Below are positions 7,153-14,103 of a stretch of DNA of 15,293 bases, piece by piece. Source of the stretch: JBECKQ01 sp040235375 (GTDB lineage Bacteria > Planctomycetota > Phycisphaerae > UBA1845); assembly GCA_040235375.1 (NCBI GenBank), contig JBECKQ010000309.1, positions 1 to 15,293 on the forward strand, given 5' to 3'. The notes under the pieces were generated by a model. The model worked only from the letters and a program-made list of their open reading frames with translations. It was not told where the DNA came from and did not search any database. Position 1 is the stretch's first letter; each line of letters starts with the position of its first letter. The position numbers and the translations under genes were made by a program.

Positions 7153-7180
7153 TTGCCCGGCGGCGTACCATCCATAGAAT
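7153..7180 (+). promoter_or_regulatory. Candidate sigma-70 type promoter of the DUF1573 operon
   Basis: TTGCCC (7153-7158) and TAGAAT (7175-7180) are separated by 16 bp and match consensus at 4 and 5 of 6 positions. A start near 7187 would give a leader of about 75 nt before ATG 7262. A 10-bp direct repeat, CCGGCGGCGT, at 7144-7153 and 7157-7166 brackets the -35 box and could be a regulator site. Confidence 0.4.
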
Positions 7181-7261
7181 CAATCCGCTTTTCGCGTATG
7201 CCTCAACCGCCGAGAGACGCGGTCCGGCACGCTCACCGGCGGTGTTCTGTCGGAGACAACA

Positions 7262-8593
7262 ATGAGCCTTACGTTCACTAAAGCCTTCGTGCTGCTGCTC
7301 TTAACGCCGATCGGCCAAGTCACCACGACCACTACGGGCGACGAAGCCAGGCTGGACCGCAAGGAAGGACCCGTCGTGTTTGTCGCCGAGCGGACGATCG
7401 ACATCGGCGACATCCGCGAAGGCACCGTCGCAACCGCGACTTTCCTGGTCGAGAATCGAGGCAACGAGGACCTCCTGATCCAGGATATCAAGCCCAGTTG
7501 CGGCTGCACCACCGTCGAACTGACCGACGAAGAGCACCGCATCAAGCCCGAGCACAGTCAGAAAATCACCGTCAAGTACGACACCTCGGGACGGAGCGGT
7601 CGCCAGCTCAGCCGCGTCACGCTCGTGCTCAACGATCCCGTCGAGCCGTTGGTCCACCTGCTTCTCAACTCGAACGTACAGTCCCTGTTCCGGATTGAGC
7701 CCCGCCCCCTGGTCAACTTGCGCTCGAACCGCCGCGGCGAGCAGCTCCCTTCGCTCGACCTCTTGCCGACCGACAAGGACAAGAGCCTCGAGGTGCTCTC
7801 GATCGACGCACCGGCCGGTATCATCCGCTACGAAACCGAGCCGATCTCCGAGGAAAACGGTGACGGCGTTCGCCTCAAACTGTGGGTTTCGGATGAGAGC
7901 GAGCTCGGCATCGTCCACGGCACCATGACGGTACGTGGCCGCGTGGGCGACGAGGAGGCGACGCTGCCGATTGCCATCACCGGCAAGGTCGTCGGCGAGC
8001 TGACGGCCGTGCCCATTTCGCTTCAGTCCCTGGGGCTGACACCACGCGGCCTGCACTTCGCCCCGATCACGGTTTCATCCACGATCGACAAGCCGTTCGA
8101 CATCCTGTCGGCCGATGCCGGCCCGTACATCGACATCACCGTCGAGCCCCGCCGCGACAACCGCGAGTTTGCCGTCCGCGCTACCCTCAAGCAGAACGCG
8201 CCCAACGGCCCCCTCGCCACGATGCTTGTCATCCACACGGACAATCGCAGCCAGCCGCTGATCGAGATTCCGCTTTTCGTGAATGTCAAGCCGCGGTATG
8301 TGCTCGAACCCACTCTGGTCGAGCTCGGCGACAAACCCGCCGATCAGTCGCGGCGTGTCCGCATCCAGCGCGGCGAGCCCGGCAAGCTGCGGATACGCTC
8401 CATCACCGCCGATTCCCCCCAGATCATCGCCAAGTCCGAGGATACGAACCTTGAGGTTGGAGACGTCCGCTTCATTCGGGTACGCTTGGCGGGAGATCCG
8501 CCGGCCGAGCCCTTTGAAACGACGGTCAAGCTGGTGACCAACATGGAGGACCACCCGCAGCTGGACATACCCGTCCACTATCGGCCAGACTGA
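7262..8593 (+). CDS. Exported DUF1573 domain protein
   Basis: A predicted exported protein with at least one DUF1573 domain, an immunoglobulin-like fold common in planctomycetes and Bacteroidetes. Residues 1-20 form a short hydrophobic N-terminus (AFVLLLLTPIGQV) that looks like a signal peptide, followed by a Thr-rich spacer. The DUF1573 hallmark lies at about 40-140: FLVENRGNEDLLIQDIKPSC, then GCTT, with Cys80 and Cys82 in SCGCT. The rest (about 150-443) is beta-rich and has a second similar segment from about 330 (VELGDKPADQSRRVRI). ATG 7262 has GGAG 6 nt upstream. It heads a plus-strand run with a small membrane protein and a glycosyltransferase-like protein, consistent with a cell-surface role. 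The exact function is unknown for the family. Confidence 0.88.
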   Translation: MSLTFTKAFVLLLLTPIGQVTTTTTGDEARLDRKEGPVVFVAERTIDIGDIREGTVATATFLVENRGNEDLLIQDIKPSCGCTTVELTDEEHRIKPEHSQKITVKYDTSGRSGRQLSRVTLVLNDPVEPLVHLLLNSNVQSLFRIEPRPLVNLRSNRRGEQLPSLDLLPTDKDKSLEVLSIDAPAGIIRYETEPISEENGDGVRLKLWVSDESELGIVHGTMTVRGRVGDEEATLPIAITGKVVGELTAVPISLQSLGLTPRGLHFAPITVSSTIDKPFDILSADAGPYIDITVEPRRDNREFAVRATLKQNAPNGPLATMLVIHTDNRSQPLIEIPLFVNVKPRYVLEPTLVELGDKPADQSRRVRIQRGEPGKLRIRSITADSPQIIAKSEDTNLEVGDVRFIRVRLAGDPPAEPFETTVKLVTNMEDHPQLDIPVHYRPD

Positions 8594-8600
8594 CAACGTT

Positions 8601-8693
8601 GCACTCGGCAGTGCCGGGTGGCACGGTCTCGCCGCGGCGAGGCCGTCGTCGCATTGAGAGGGTCACCAGCGTGCCACTGCTCTTCAGCAGTGG
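8601..8693 (+). repeat. Cluster of three palindromic repeats between DUF1573 and the small membrane gene
   Basis: Three hairpins lie head to tail. GCACT/AGTGC with loop CGGC is at 8601-8614. ACGGTCTCGC (8623-8632) pairs with GCGAGGCCGT (8637-8646) with one wobble, preceded by GGTGGC. CCACTGCT (8674-8681) pairs perfectly with AGCAGTGG (8686-8693) across CTTC. The outer words TGGCAC (8619-8624) and GTGCCA (8671-8676) are reverse complements, giving a two-armed unit like a bacterial interspersed mosaic element. Translated, this stretch gives only spurious peptide (VPLLFSSG). Confidence 0.7.
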
Positions 8694-8727
8694 GAAAGTC
8701 GAAGGCTCAGAGAACCGTAAACTGTCC

Positions 8728-8732
8728 AGGAG
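8728..8732 (+). promoter_or_regulatory. Ribosome binding site fixing the GTG start of the 65-aa membrane protein
   Basis: AGGAG is 7 nt before GTG 8740. The open frame extends upstream to 8599, but that extension is made of the palindromic repeats, so this site defines the real start. Confidence 0.7.
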
Positions 8733-8739
8733 CGAACCT

Positions 8740-8937
8740 GTGACCGACCCCGCTGCCAAAGAACCGGAATCCAAGGAACCCGCGCCGAAGTACGACTGGA
8801 ACGACCCCAGCGTTCCCGCAGGCGACGCTCCGCCGATGCCTCGCTGGCCGTTGATCGCCAGCGCCGTCGCCTTCGGTCTCTGGTTCATCTTTCTCGTGGC
8901 CATGGCGGTCGTACGCGTGCACACGACTTCGTACTGA
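8740..8937 (+). CDS. Small single-span membrane protein (65 aa)
   Basis: A hypothetical small membrane protein. The first 38 residues are polar and rich in Pro, Glu and Lys (TDPAAKEPESKEPAPKYDW). One hydrophobic helix follows, from the PRWPLIASAV segment through FGLWFIFLVAMAVV, and the tail is RVHTTSY. With the charged N-terminus presumably cytoplasmic, only a few residues would be exposed outside. The GTG start is set by AGGAG 7 nt upstream. It lies 146 bp after the DUF1573 stop and 24 bp before the glycosyltransferase-like start, so it is probably cotranscribed with the latter. I do not recognise the family. Conservation of the PRWP...TTSY layout in other planctomycetes would confirm that it is real. 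Confidence 0.65.
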   Translation: MTDPAAKEPESKEPAPKYDWNDPSVPAGDAPPMPRWPLIASAVAFGLWFIFLVAMAVVRVHTTSY

Positions 8938-8961
8938 CGCCCGCCCGCCGGAAGCGATCGC

Positions 8962-10806
8962 ATGCACTCCGCCGGCGTCAATCCGCTCGACAGCCCCACG
9001 TTCGCGGCGAACCTCGCCGCACTTCGCACCCGCCAGCCGGCGCTCGCGGATCGACTGGCCCGTTTAACTGCGCCGGAAACTGCAAAGCTCGTGGCCGGTC
9101 GCGACGGCTCGCCGGTCGTGCAGCTCTCGTCGGACGAACGAACGATTCGCTGGCTCGGCGGCTCGTCGATGCCGTCGGTCAGCGCTCCCCTCGCCGTGGA
9201 GGCCAGCGCCAGAGCCAGCGCTAATGTCTTCCTTGCCGGCGTCGGCACGGGATACGAGCCGCTCGTGCTCGCCCGGCGGCTGCCCCGACATTGTGCCGTA
9301 TTCGCCATCGAGCCTGACCCGTTCGCAGTGGCCTTCACCTTGGCCGTCGCCGACTATTCCCAGTTCATCGCCGATGGCCGCGTCGTTATTCTCGATGGCG
9401 ATCCGGCCGACTCGCTCTTCGCCTTCCTTTGCGAGAACCCCGGCTGCGATTGCCCGACCCAGCTCTGCCCACTCCCCGGTCTCGGCTCGTCCGACGTGGC
9501 CGAACTTACCGGAAAGGTGCAGCGCGCCGCCGCCTCCGCCATGGCCCGGCGGGCGAGCGAATTCGACCGTCTTGCGGCCGAAGTGCGCTCGACCCCAGCG
9601 CAGCCCCGTTCGGCCGCGCCTCGGGTAACCGTCCTGTCGGCGGACCCGGGCCAGGCGGTCACATTCGCCGGCAGTCTCGCTCGGGCGATGTCGTCGCTGC
9701 AATGGGACCACACGGTTCACGTGCCCGACGGCCCCCTGCGGTGCAGCACGCTGGCCCGTTTGCTGGCCCTGCGCCGGCGGCCCGCCGACATCGTCCTCTT
9801 CCTCAACTCGACGCCGGGCTCGCTGTTCGGTTGCCTGCCGCCGAGCGCAACTGCAATGAGCTGGTTCCTCGAGACAGACGCGATTCCAGCGGGCGCGGTC
9901 GAGCGCATCGCCGAGGTGCCGATCCTGCTGGCCGCCTCGACCGTCGTTCGCGATCGTCTCCTGGCCCGCGGTGCAAGACCCGACGCCGTGCGCGTGCTCG
10001 AAACCGGTGTTGATGCGGATGTCTTCCATCCGCTCGACGGCGAGCACGACGCGCCGGCCGACTTCGACGTCGCCGTCCTTGCTGACGGTCACGATCTGTC
10101 GCCGGCCGCCATCGGGCTCGGGCTGGAATCGCACACGCGCCTGTGGCGGCGCACCGAAGAGCTGATCGCCGTCGGCGCCGAGCGATTCCATCCGACTGAG
10201 GCGGAATCCGTCCTCGCCCGCGCGGAAAAAGACACCGGAGTGACGCTCGCCGACACCCGGCATCGCCAGCAGTTTCTCCGGCTGCTGGCCAACGTGCAGG
10301 GCAGGACCATCGTCGCCCGCGCCGCCGTCCAGGCGCTCGCCGCGCGCGGGCTGAACGTCGCCCTGTGGGGCGCCGCGTGGGACCGTCACGCGTCCGTGAG
10401 CCGCTTCTGGCGTGGCCCGGCGCCACCGCCCCGCGAGCGCAACGCGATCTTCAACGCTGCCGGCGTCGTCGTTCTGCCCTTCCTCGATCCGACCGGTCTG
10501 CACCACCTGCTCGACGCCCTGGCGGCCGGCTCCTGCGCGGTGATTCGCCGCCTTCCGGCCGACGAGGATTTGCTTGTTGCGCATCCGCAGACCCAGCCCG
10601 TTGTTTCTGCTGTGTTGCGCTTTGCGTCGCACGCGCAGATGATTTCACAGGTCTGCCGCTCGCTTCGCGATAAAGTGCCACGCAACAAGCTGGTCCAGAC
10701 GCTTCAGCGTCAGGTTTTGTCGAAGCACACGGTCACGCACCGGCTGCAGGAGATCGCTTCCCTGTGGGTCCCTACGCCGCCAGATGCCGTTTCGCCCGGT
10801 GCCTGA
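8962..10806 (+). CDS. Two-module glycosyltransferase-like protein (MAF/DUF115-like N-terminus, CgeB-like GT-B region)
   Basis: Probably a glycosyltransferase acting on surface or protein glycans. Residues about 85-150 resemble the Rossmann entry of MAF/DUF115 (flagellin-modification) proteins: a Gly-rich loop GVGTGYE (93-99), acidic IEPDP (116-120), and then DYSQFIADGRVVIL. A Cys cluster CENPGCDCPTQLC (157-169) interrupts this module. From about 220 a GT-B layout begins: RVTVLSADPG, RPADIVLFLN (273-282), and WFLETD (301-306) as in CgeB/DUF3880 proteins. The C-terminal half has LNVALWGAAWD (464-474) and a donor-site-like run, FNAAGVVVLPFLDPTGLHH, followed by LLDALAAG. No DxD motif is needed for this fold. 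ATG 8962 has GGAAG 7 nt upstream. The fold reading is moderately sure; donor and acceptor are unknown. Confidence 0.6.
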   Translation: MHSAGVNPLDSPTFAANLAALRTRQPALADRLARLTAPETAKLVAGRDGSPVVQLSSDERTIRWLGGSSMPSVSAPLAVEASARASANVFLAGVGTGYEPLVLARRLPRHCAVFAIEPDPFAVAFTLAVADYSQFIADGRVVILDGDPADSLFAFLCENPGCDCPTQLCPLPGLGSSDVAELTGKVQRAAASAMARRASEFDRLAAEVRSTPAQPRSAAPRVTVLSADPGQAVTFAGSLARAMSSLQWDHTVHVPDGPLRCSTLARLLALRRRPADIVLFLNSTPGSLFGCLPPSATAMSWFLETDAIPAGAVERIAEVPILLAASTVVRDRLLARGARPDAVRVLETGVDADVFHPLDGEHDAPADFDVAVLADGHDLSPAAIGLGLESHTRLWRRTEELIAVGAERFHPTEAESVLARAEKDTGVTLADTRHRQQFLRLLANVQGRTIVARAAVQALAARGLNVALWGAAWDRHASVSRFWRGPAPPPRERNAIFNAAGVVVLPFLDPTGLHHLLDALAAGSCAVIRRLPADEDLLVAHPQTQPVVSAVLRFASHAQMISQVCRSLRDKVPRNKLVQTLQRQVLSKHTVTHRLQEIASLWVPTPPDAVSPGA

Positions 10807-10991
10807 CGCCTGGATTCGTTGGCTCGATCGATGACCGACTGCTGGCCGCACCCGCCATCGAGTCGGCTAACGGGGGACGTGGTCGCACCGGCTGCCCCGC
10901 GAGATCCTTAAGCCGCCCGCCGGTCGCCGTAACCGGCGTCTTCACGAGGGCTTAACGTCTGGGGCGTATGCGGCACGAAACGGAAGGGGGC

Positions 10992-11019
10992 TTGTATTGC
11001 CCGCGAAAATCTTTAACAT
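10992..11019 (+). promoter_or_regulatory. Candidate promoter of the zinc-ribbon/pseudopilin pair
   Basis: TTGTAT (10992-10997) and TAACAT (11014-11019) are 16 bp apart in the only AT-rich patch of the gap. Each matches consensus only partly. A start near 11026 would give a leader of about 105 nt containing the 11073-11087 hairpin. Confidence 0.3.
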
Positions 11020-11114
11020 TTACTGGACGAACATTCGAGTATCCGCCTGAAAAGGCGCTGCTGGGTGCCGAGGAAGGAGCCTCCTTCTCATCCCGCTTCA
11101 GCAGACTTCGAGCC

Positions 11115-11119
11115 GGAGG
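11115..11119 (+). promoter_or_regulatory. Ribosome binding site of the zinc-ribbon membrane protein
   Basis: GGAGG lies 10 nt before ATG 11130, slightly long but strong. It decides this start over the upstream in-frame ATG at 10968. Confidence 0.6.
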
Positions 11120-11129
11120 CGCATCGAAG

Positions 11130-11519
11130 ATGTCAAGCGCTGCCAAGAAAGTCGCGTTCGGTGTCATCGCGCTGGCGCTGGTCGTAATCGCGGCCCGCGG
11201 CATCTGGGGCACGTTCGGTGAGGCTGCGGTTCCCGCCGATACGCGAACCCTGATGGACGTCGAAACCGGGAAGCTCTACGAGATGCCTGTAACGGCGGAC
11301 TGGGGACCGTACCCGCACGTGAATCCGGATACCGGCAAGAAAACGCTGTACGCGACGGAAGTGTGCTACGCCAACGAATGCGGAAAACACGGCGGTACGC
11401 ACGTGATCATGAACGAATTGTTGGGCAAGGAAGGGCCGACATACTGCCCCAAGTGCGGCGCCCTCGTGCGGTTTCACAATCCTGGTCCGCGCACGAACGT
11501 AGACAGCAACGACGACTGA
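11130..11519 (+). CDS. Membrane-anchored zinc-ribbon protein (129 aa)
   Basis: A hypothetical membrane-anchored protein. A single hydrophobic helix at about residues 8-24 (VAFGVIALALVVIAARGIW) is likely an uncleaved N-terminal anchor. The soluble part holds four cysteines that could bind zinc: Cys79 and Cys84 (EVCYANECGKHGG) and Cys106 and Cys109 (YCPKCGALV), with His87 and His91 nearby. Between anchor and ribbon is the segment TLMDVETGKLYEMPVTADWG. ATG 11130 is chosen over the longer frame (ATG 10968) because of GGAGG upstream and the immediate anchor helix. It lies 78 bp before the pseudopilin gene on the same strand, so a role with that secretion or pilus-like component is possible. I do not recognise a named family. 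Confidence 0.72.
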   Translation: MSSAAKKVAFGVIALALVVIAARGIWGTFGEAAVPADTRTLMDVETGKLYEMPVTADWGPYPHVNPDTGKKTLYATEVCYANECGKHGGTHVIMNELLGKEGPTYCPKCGALVRFHNPGPRTNVDSNDD

Positions 11520-11597
11520 ACGGGCGAGTGAAGATTGAGCCGCGCCGCTTCCACGCGGTGCTGCGACTGCCCGAGAAATCCGGATGGAGACTCTTGA

Positions 11598-12677
11598 ATG
11601 AACACCATGGAAAGAGAATTTGGGGCAAGTCGGAACACGCTACGACATCGATCATGCCGCTCCTGGCACGCTGGCTTCACGCTCGTCGAACTGCTCGTCG
11701 TCATATCCATTATCGCCTTGCTCATATCGATCCTGTTGCCGTCGCTCAAGGCCGCGCGCGAGCAGGCGAAACAACTCAAATGTCAGTCTAACCAAGCGGG
11801 CATCGCCAAGGCGGCGGCCACGTATGAGACGGAGTGGAACGACTGGTTGCCCGGTTCGCCGGGTACGACCGGCAGTATTCTGATCGGCAATTACGCCAGC
11901 GAGCCGGGAAACAGCGAGAACATACCTGTTCCGCCCACGCAGGTCTGGGACTATGCCGGCCCGCTTGCCTCGGTGCAGATGAACATGTCATTGCGTCCGA
12001 ACCGCGCCGAGCGGTTTGAGCAGGTGATCGAGGGCATCTTTGAATGCCCGTCGAACAATCATCTATCCGTGCCGTACCCGGCGCCGGTCGGGAACTGGCA
12101 TGCGACGAAGCTGGTCAGCTACAACACGCCGCGCAATTTCATGTACTGGAGCAGCAACGCCCCGTTCAGCGACGCGAATTGGCCCACGGGCTGGCCTACA
12201 AGGCCGCCCGGCGACGCGCAGAATAACTACTACAAAGGCAAGTATTCACCCAGAGTTGATCGCGCCGGTCAGCCTTCGGAGAAGATCTTTACCACCGACA
12301 GTTCCCGTTTCACCACCGATGACGCCAAACTCGACTTCGACTTCGATTGGCGGGCCACCTATGGCGGCTCTTTCTCTACCGGCGGCCCCACGCTCCAGTA
12401 TCAGCCGGGCAATCCCGATCGAAGCTACCTGCGATCATTCCTCTTCAACGATCCGCAACGGCGCTACTCCTATCGTCACGGCTCGCGGTCCAAGCCGGGC
12501 ATCGTTGTTGGCTATTTCGATGGCCACGCCGGTTATCTGTCGGAATCCCAGTCTCGCTTTCCGGATCCATGGTGGCCGAAGGGCACCCTCATCCCGCGCT
12601 CGGATCTGAACAAGGAAAGCCGCCAAGCCGTCGCCGGCATGCTCATCGCCAACCGCTACTATGTGGTTCGTCGATAG
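11598..12677 (+). CDS. Type II secretion/type IV pilus-like pseudopilin, planctomycete type
   Basis: A prepilin-like protein of 359 aa with a 26-residue basic leader. It has the classic prepilin peptidase site between Gly26 and Phe27, followed by FTLVELLVVISIIALLIS with the conserved Glu31 at mature position 5. After the N-terminal helix (to about 62) come a large globular domain and, near the C-terminus, YRHGSRSKPGIVVGYFDGHAG. This resembles the H-x9-DG motif of planctomycete DUF1559-like pseudopilins, but with 13 residues between His and Asp-Gly instead of nine. ATG 11598 has GGAGA about 7 nt upstream; Met4 is a less likely start. It follows the zinc-ribbon gene by 78 bp and converges with the BON gene. 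It is probably one of many such paralogues in the genome, exported and assembled or surface-retained; its specific role is unknown. Confidence 0.88.
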   Translation: MNTMEREFGASRNTLRHRSCRSWHAGFTLVELLVVISIIALLISILLPSLKAAREQAKQLKCQSNQAGIAKAAATYETEWNDWLPGSPGTTGSILIGNYASEPGNSENIPVPPTQVWDYAGPLASVQMNMSLRPNRAERFEQVIEGIFECPSNNHLSVPYPAPVGNWHATKLVSYNTPRNFMYWSSNAPFSDANWPTGWPTRPPGDAQNNYYKGKYSPRVDRAGQPSEKIFTTDSSRFTTDDAKLDFDFDWRATYGGSFSTGGPTLQYQPGNPDRSYLRSFLFNDPQRRYSYRHGSRSKPGIVVGYFDGHAGYLSESQSRFPDPWWPKGTLIPRSDLNKESRQAVAGMLIANRYYVVRR

Positions 12678-12759
12678 CGGCACTGATCGCCATACGCTTG
12701 CGGCGCTGACCGAGGGCCCGCGCCCGCAGTTCTGATCGGTTGGACCGTGCCGGTGGTTC

Positions 12760-13425
12760 TCACTCGTCCTGGATCACGATGTTGTCCTTGAGATCGATGA
12801 CGCCCGCGGTGTAGCGGGCCGCGTGGCGGGCGGCGTGACGGGCGGCTGTCGTCGGCACCCTGCCGCTCAGTGTGACAACACCCTGCCTGACGCTCACGTC
12901 GATCGCGTTCACGTCCACCAGCGGTTGCCGTTCGAGAGCGGCGATGATGTTCTCGCCGATGGTCTTGTCGAGAATACTGTCCGTCGGGACGACGGTGAGC
13001 GTGTTGGTGACTTCCACAACGCCGGATATTGCGGCCGTCGCGTCCTCGGCGATGAGCTTTTCCCAGTAGTAACGAACGGAGCCTTCCAGCGTGACATGCC
13101 CGCCGTCGACGGAGACGGAGATACCCGAGGCGTCGACGTGGGCGTGCCACTCGAGCACGTGACGGATGGCGGCGGTGAGCGACTCGTCGTCGAACTGCGG
13201 CCTGGCGCGAACGGCGATGGACAGATCGTTATCGACCGCCAGAACGCCGGAGATGATCTCCGCGTCCTCGGTGGCGGCGGCCTTGGCCAGCGACGACGGC
13301 ACCAACCCCTCGAGACGCACGCATCCGTCGAACACCGTGACCTTCACCGCCGAGGCGTCAACGCGGCTGTCCCAGAAGAGCGAATCCACCACCTCTTTCT
13401 TGATCTGCTCGGTCGATCGAGACAA
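12760..13425 (-). CDS. Triple BON-domain protein
   Basis: Three BON (OsmY/nodulation) domains in tandem fill the whole 221 aa: about 6-72, 79-147 and 153-219. Each shows the pattern of an amphipathic helix, Asp-rich turn, VxVxxGxVxLxG strands and a second helix: VTVFDGCVRLEGLV, ISVSVDGGHVTLEGSV and IDVSVRQGVVTLSGRV. BON domains bind phospholipid or other envelope surfaces and occur in osmotic-stress proteins. No signal peptide or lipobox is visible, so this copy is probably cytoplasmic. The start is TTG 13425, supported by AAAGGAG 7 nt upstream; no better ATG exists. The short repeat ARHAARHAARY (195-205) is a local oddity. It is last in a minus-strand run behind the proline-rich membrane protein (42 bp gap) and hsp20. 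Confidence 0.88.
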   Translation of the reverse strand: MSRSTEQIKKEVVDSLFWDSRVDASAVKVTVFDGCVRLEGLVPSSLAKAAATEDAEIISGVLAVDNDLSIAVRARPQFDDESLTAAIRHVLEWHAHVDASGISVSVDGGHVTLEGSVRYYWEKLIAEDATAAISGVVEVTNTLTVVPTDSILDKTIGENIIAALERQPLVDVNAIDVSVRQGVVTLSGRVPTTAARHAARHAARYTAGVIDLKDNIVIQDE

Positions 13426-13432
13426 GTCTCAA

Positions 13433-13439
13433 CTCCTTT
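13433..13439 (-). promoter_or_regulatory. Strong ribosome binding site for the TTG-initiated BON gene
   Basis: AAAGGAG on the minus strand lies 7 nt before TTG 13425. Its near-perfect match justifies the rare TTG start. Confidence 0.75.
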
Positions 13440-13467
13440 GTCGATCTGGCGTCGCGATCCAGGTCCG

Positions 13468-13932
13468 TCACGGGTAGTAGGCATAGTGAACGAACAGCGC
13501 GATCACGAAGCCAATCAGCAGGATCCAAAAGAAAAAGCCAAAGGTGGCGGCTGCGACTGACGTCACCGGTTCCTCACGCGACGGCGGATTGGCACGCTCC
13601 GGCGGCGGTGGTGGCGGCTGACCTGCTGGTGGAGGCGGCGGCGGCTGACCCGCTGGTGGCGGAGGCAGAGGCGGCGGCGCAGGCCGTCTGGGCGACGCCG
13701 CCGCAAGCAGCAGGGCGATCAGCAGGCCGATCCACAGAAACGGCAGCCAGTAGACGCCATACACTGGCGGCCCGATCGGTTGCGCCCAGACGCCGCCGAC
13801 CCAGGCGGCCAGCAACACGATCAGGAAGAACCATACGATACCGCGCCACGGGCCGTAGCGGCCGAGCCCGCCGAAGATGACGGCGAGAATGATCGCGATG
13901 ATGAATGCAACGAGCAGGTCGAGCCAGAACAT
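13468..13932 (-). CDS. Four-span membrane protein with proline-rich loop
   Basis: A hypothetical 154-aa integral membrane protein. Hydrophobic helices lie at about 4-23, 31-50, 62-80 and 129-149. Helices 3 and 4 are separated by a proline-rich loop (81-117) containing repeated AGQPPPPPP units, encoded by a 27-bp tandem repeat. ATG 13932 has AGGAG 7 nt upstream; the open frame begins 16 codons earlier without support. The Pro-rich loop could span the envelope or bind a partner, but no catalytic motif is visible. It sits between hsp20 (171 bp upstream) and the triple-BON gene (42 bp downstream), suggesting a stress-related envelope role by context only. The family is unrecognised. Confidence 0.72.
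   Translation of the reverse strand: MFWLDLLVAFIIAIILAVIFGGLGRYGPWRGIVWFFLIVLLAAWVGGVWAQPIGPPVYGVYWLPFLWIGLLIALLLAAASPRRPAPPPLPPPPAGQPPPPPPAGQPPPPPPERANPPSREEPVTSVAAATFGFFFWILLIGFVIALFVHYAYYP
13604..13672 (-). repeat. 27-bp in-frame tandem repeat encoding AGQPPPPPP
   Basis: The word GGCGGCTGACC recurs at 13613 and 13640 (plus strand), a 27-bp period equal to nine codons, with partial copies on both sides. Such repeats change length easily by slippage in multiples of nine residues, keeping frame. Confidence 0.6.
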
Positions 13933-14103
13933 GCAATATCTCCTCTGGCCAGCTTGTGCGGGACCGCACGGCCCCGGCATCCTGGCAGGTTGGCGTCGGG
14001 CCGCTCGCCGCCGCGCGCGTCAGCGGCGACTTCTGTTGCTTGGCTGCGGCCCCCGCGCCGTCGCCATGGACGGCGCGGTTGAGTCTTCACTTCGGGTGAT
14101 GCG

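Larger units (their letters stand above)
6703..7261. other. Gene-free region between the diguanylate cyclase and DUF1573 genes
   Basis: About 560 bp between divergent genes. I find no convincing coding sequence; the short open frames translate repeat DNA (for example GTGFQPV and VPLLLERC). It holds a perfect palindrome (6725-6743), a degenerate repeat word (6776-6790), a second palindrome (6894-6918), a short hairpin (7136-7148), and the likely promoter of the DUF1573 gene (7153-7180). The stretch 6930-7100 shows nothing I can name. Confidence 0.6.
10807..11129. other. Non-coding region upstream of the zinc-ribbon gene
   Basis: About 320 bp with no supported gene. The segment 10990-11040 is markedly AT-richer than its surroundings and holds a promoter candidate. 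A small hairpin, GAAGGA/TCCTTC with loop GCC, lies at 11073-11087 in the presumed leader. The frame of the downstream gene is open from 10968, but that extension has no ribosome binding site and no protein-like pattern. Confidence 0.5.

Noticed and set aside
7198..7281. Upstream ORF (ATG 7198) overlapping the DUF1573 start
   Set aside because: No ribosome binding site and no protein-like pattern; likely chance.
9064..10632. 522-codon frame antisense to the glycosyltransferase-like gene
   Set aside because: Low-complexity Gly/Arg-rich translation with no motif or good start; it mirrors the codon bias of the real gene.
12678..12759. Bidirectional terminator between the convergent pseudopilin and BON genes
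   Set aside because: No hairpin with a T-run on either strand; only a 7-bp direct repeat (CTGATCG).
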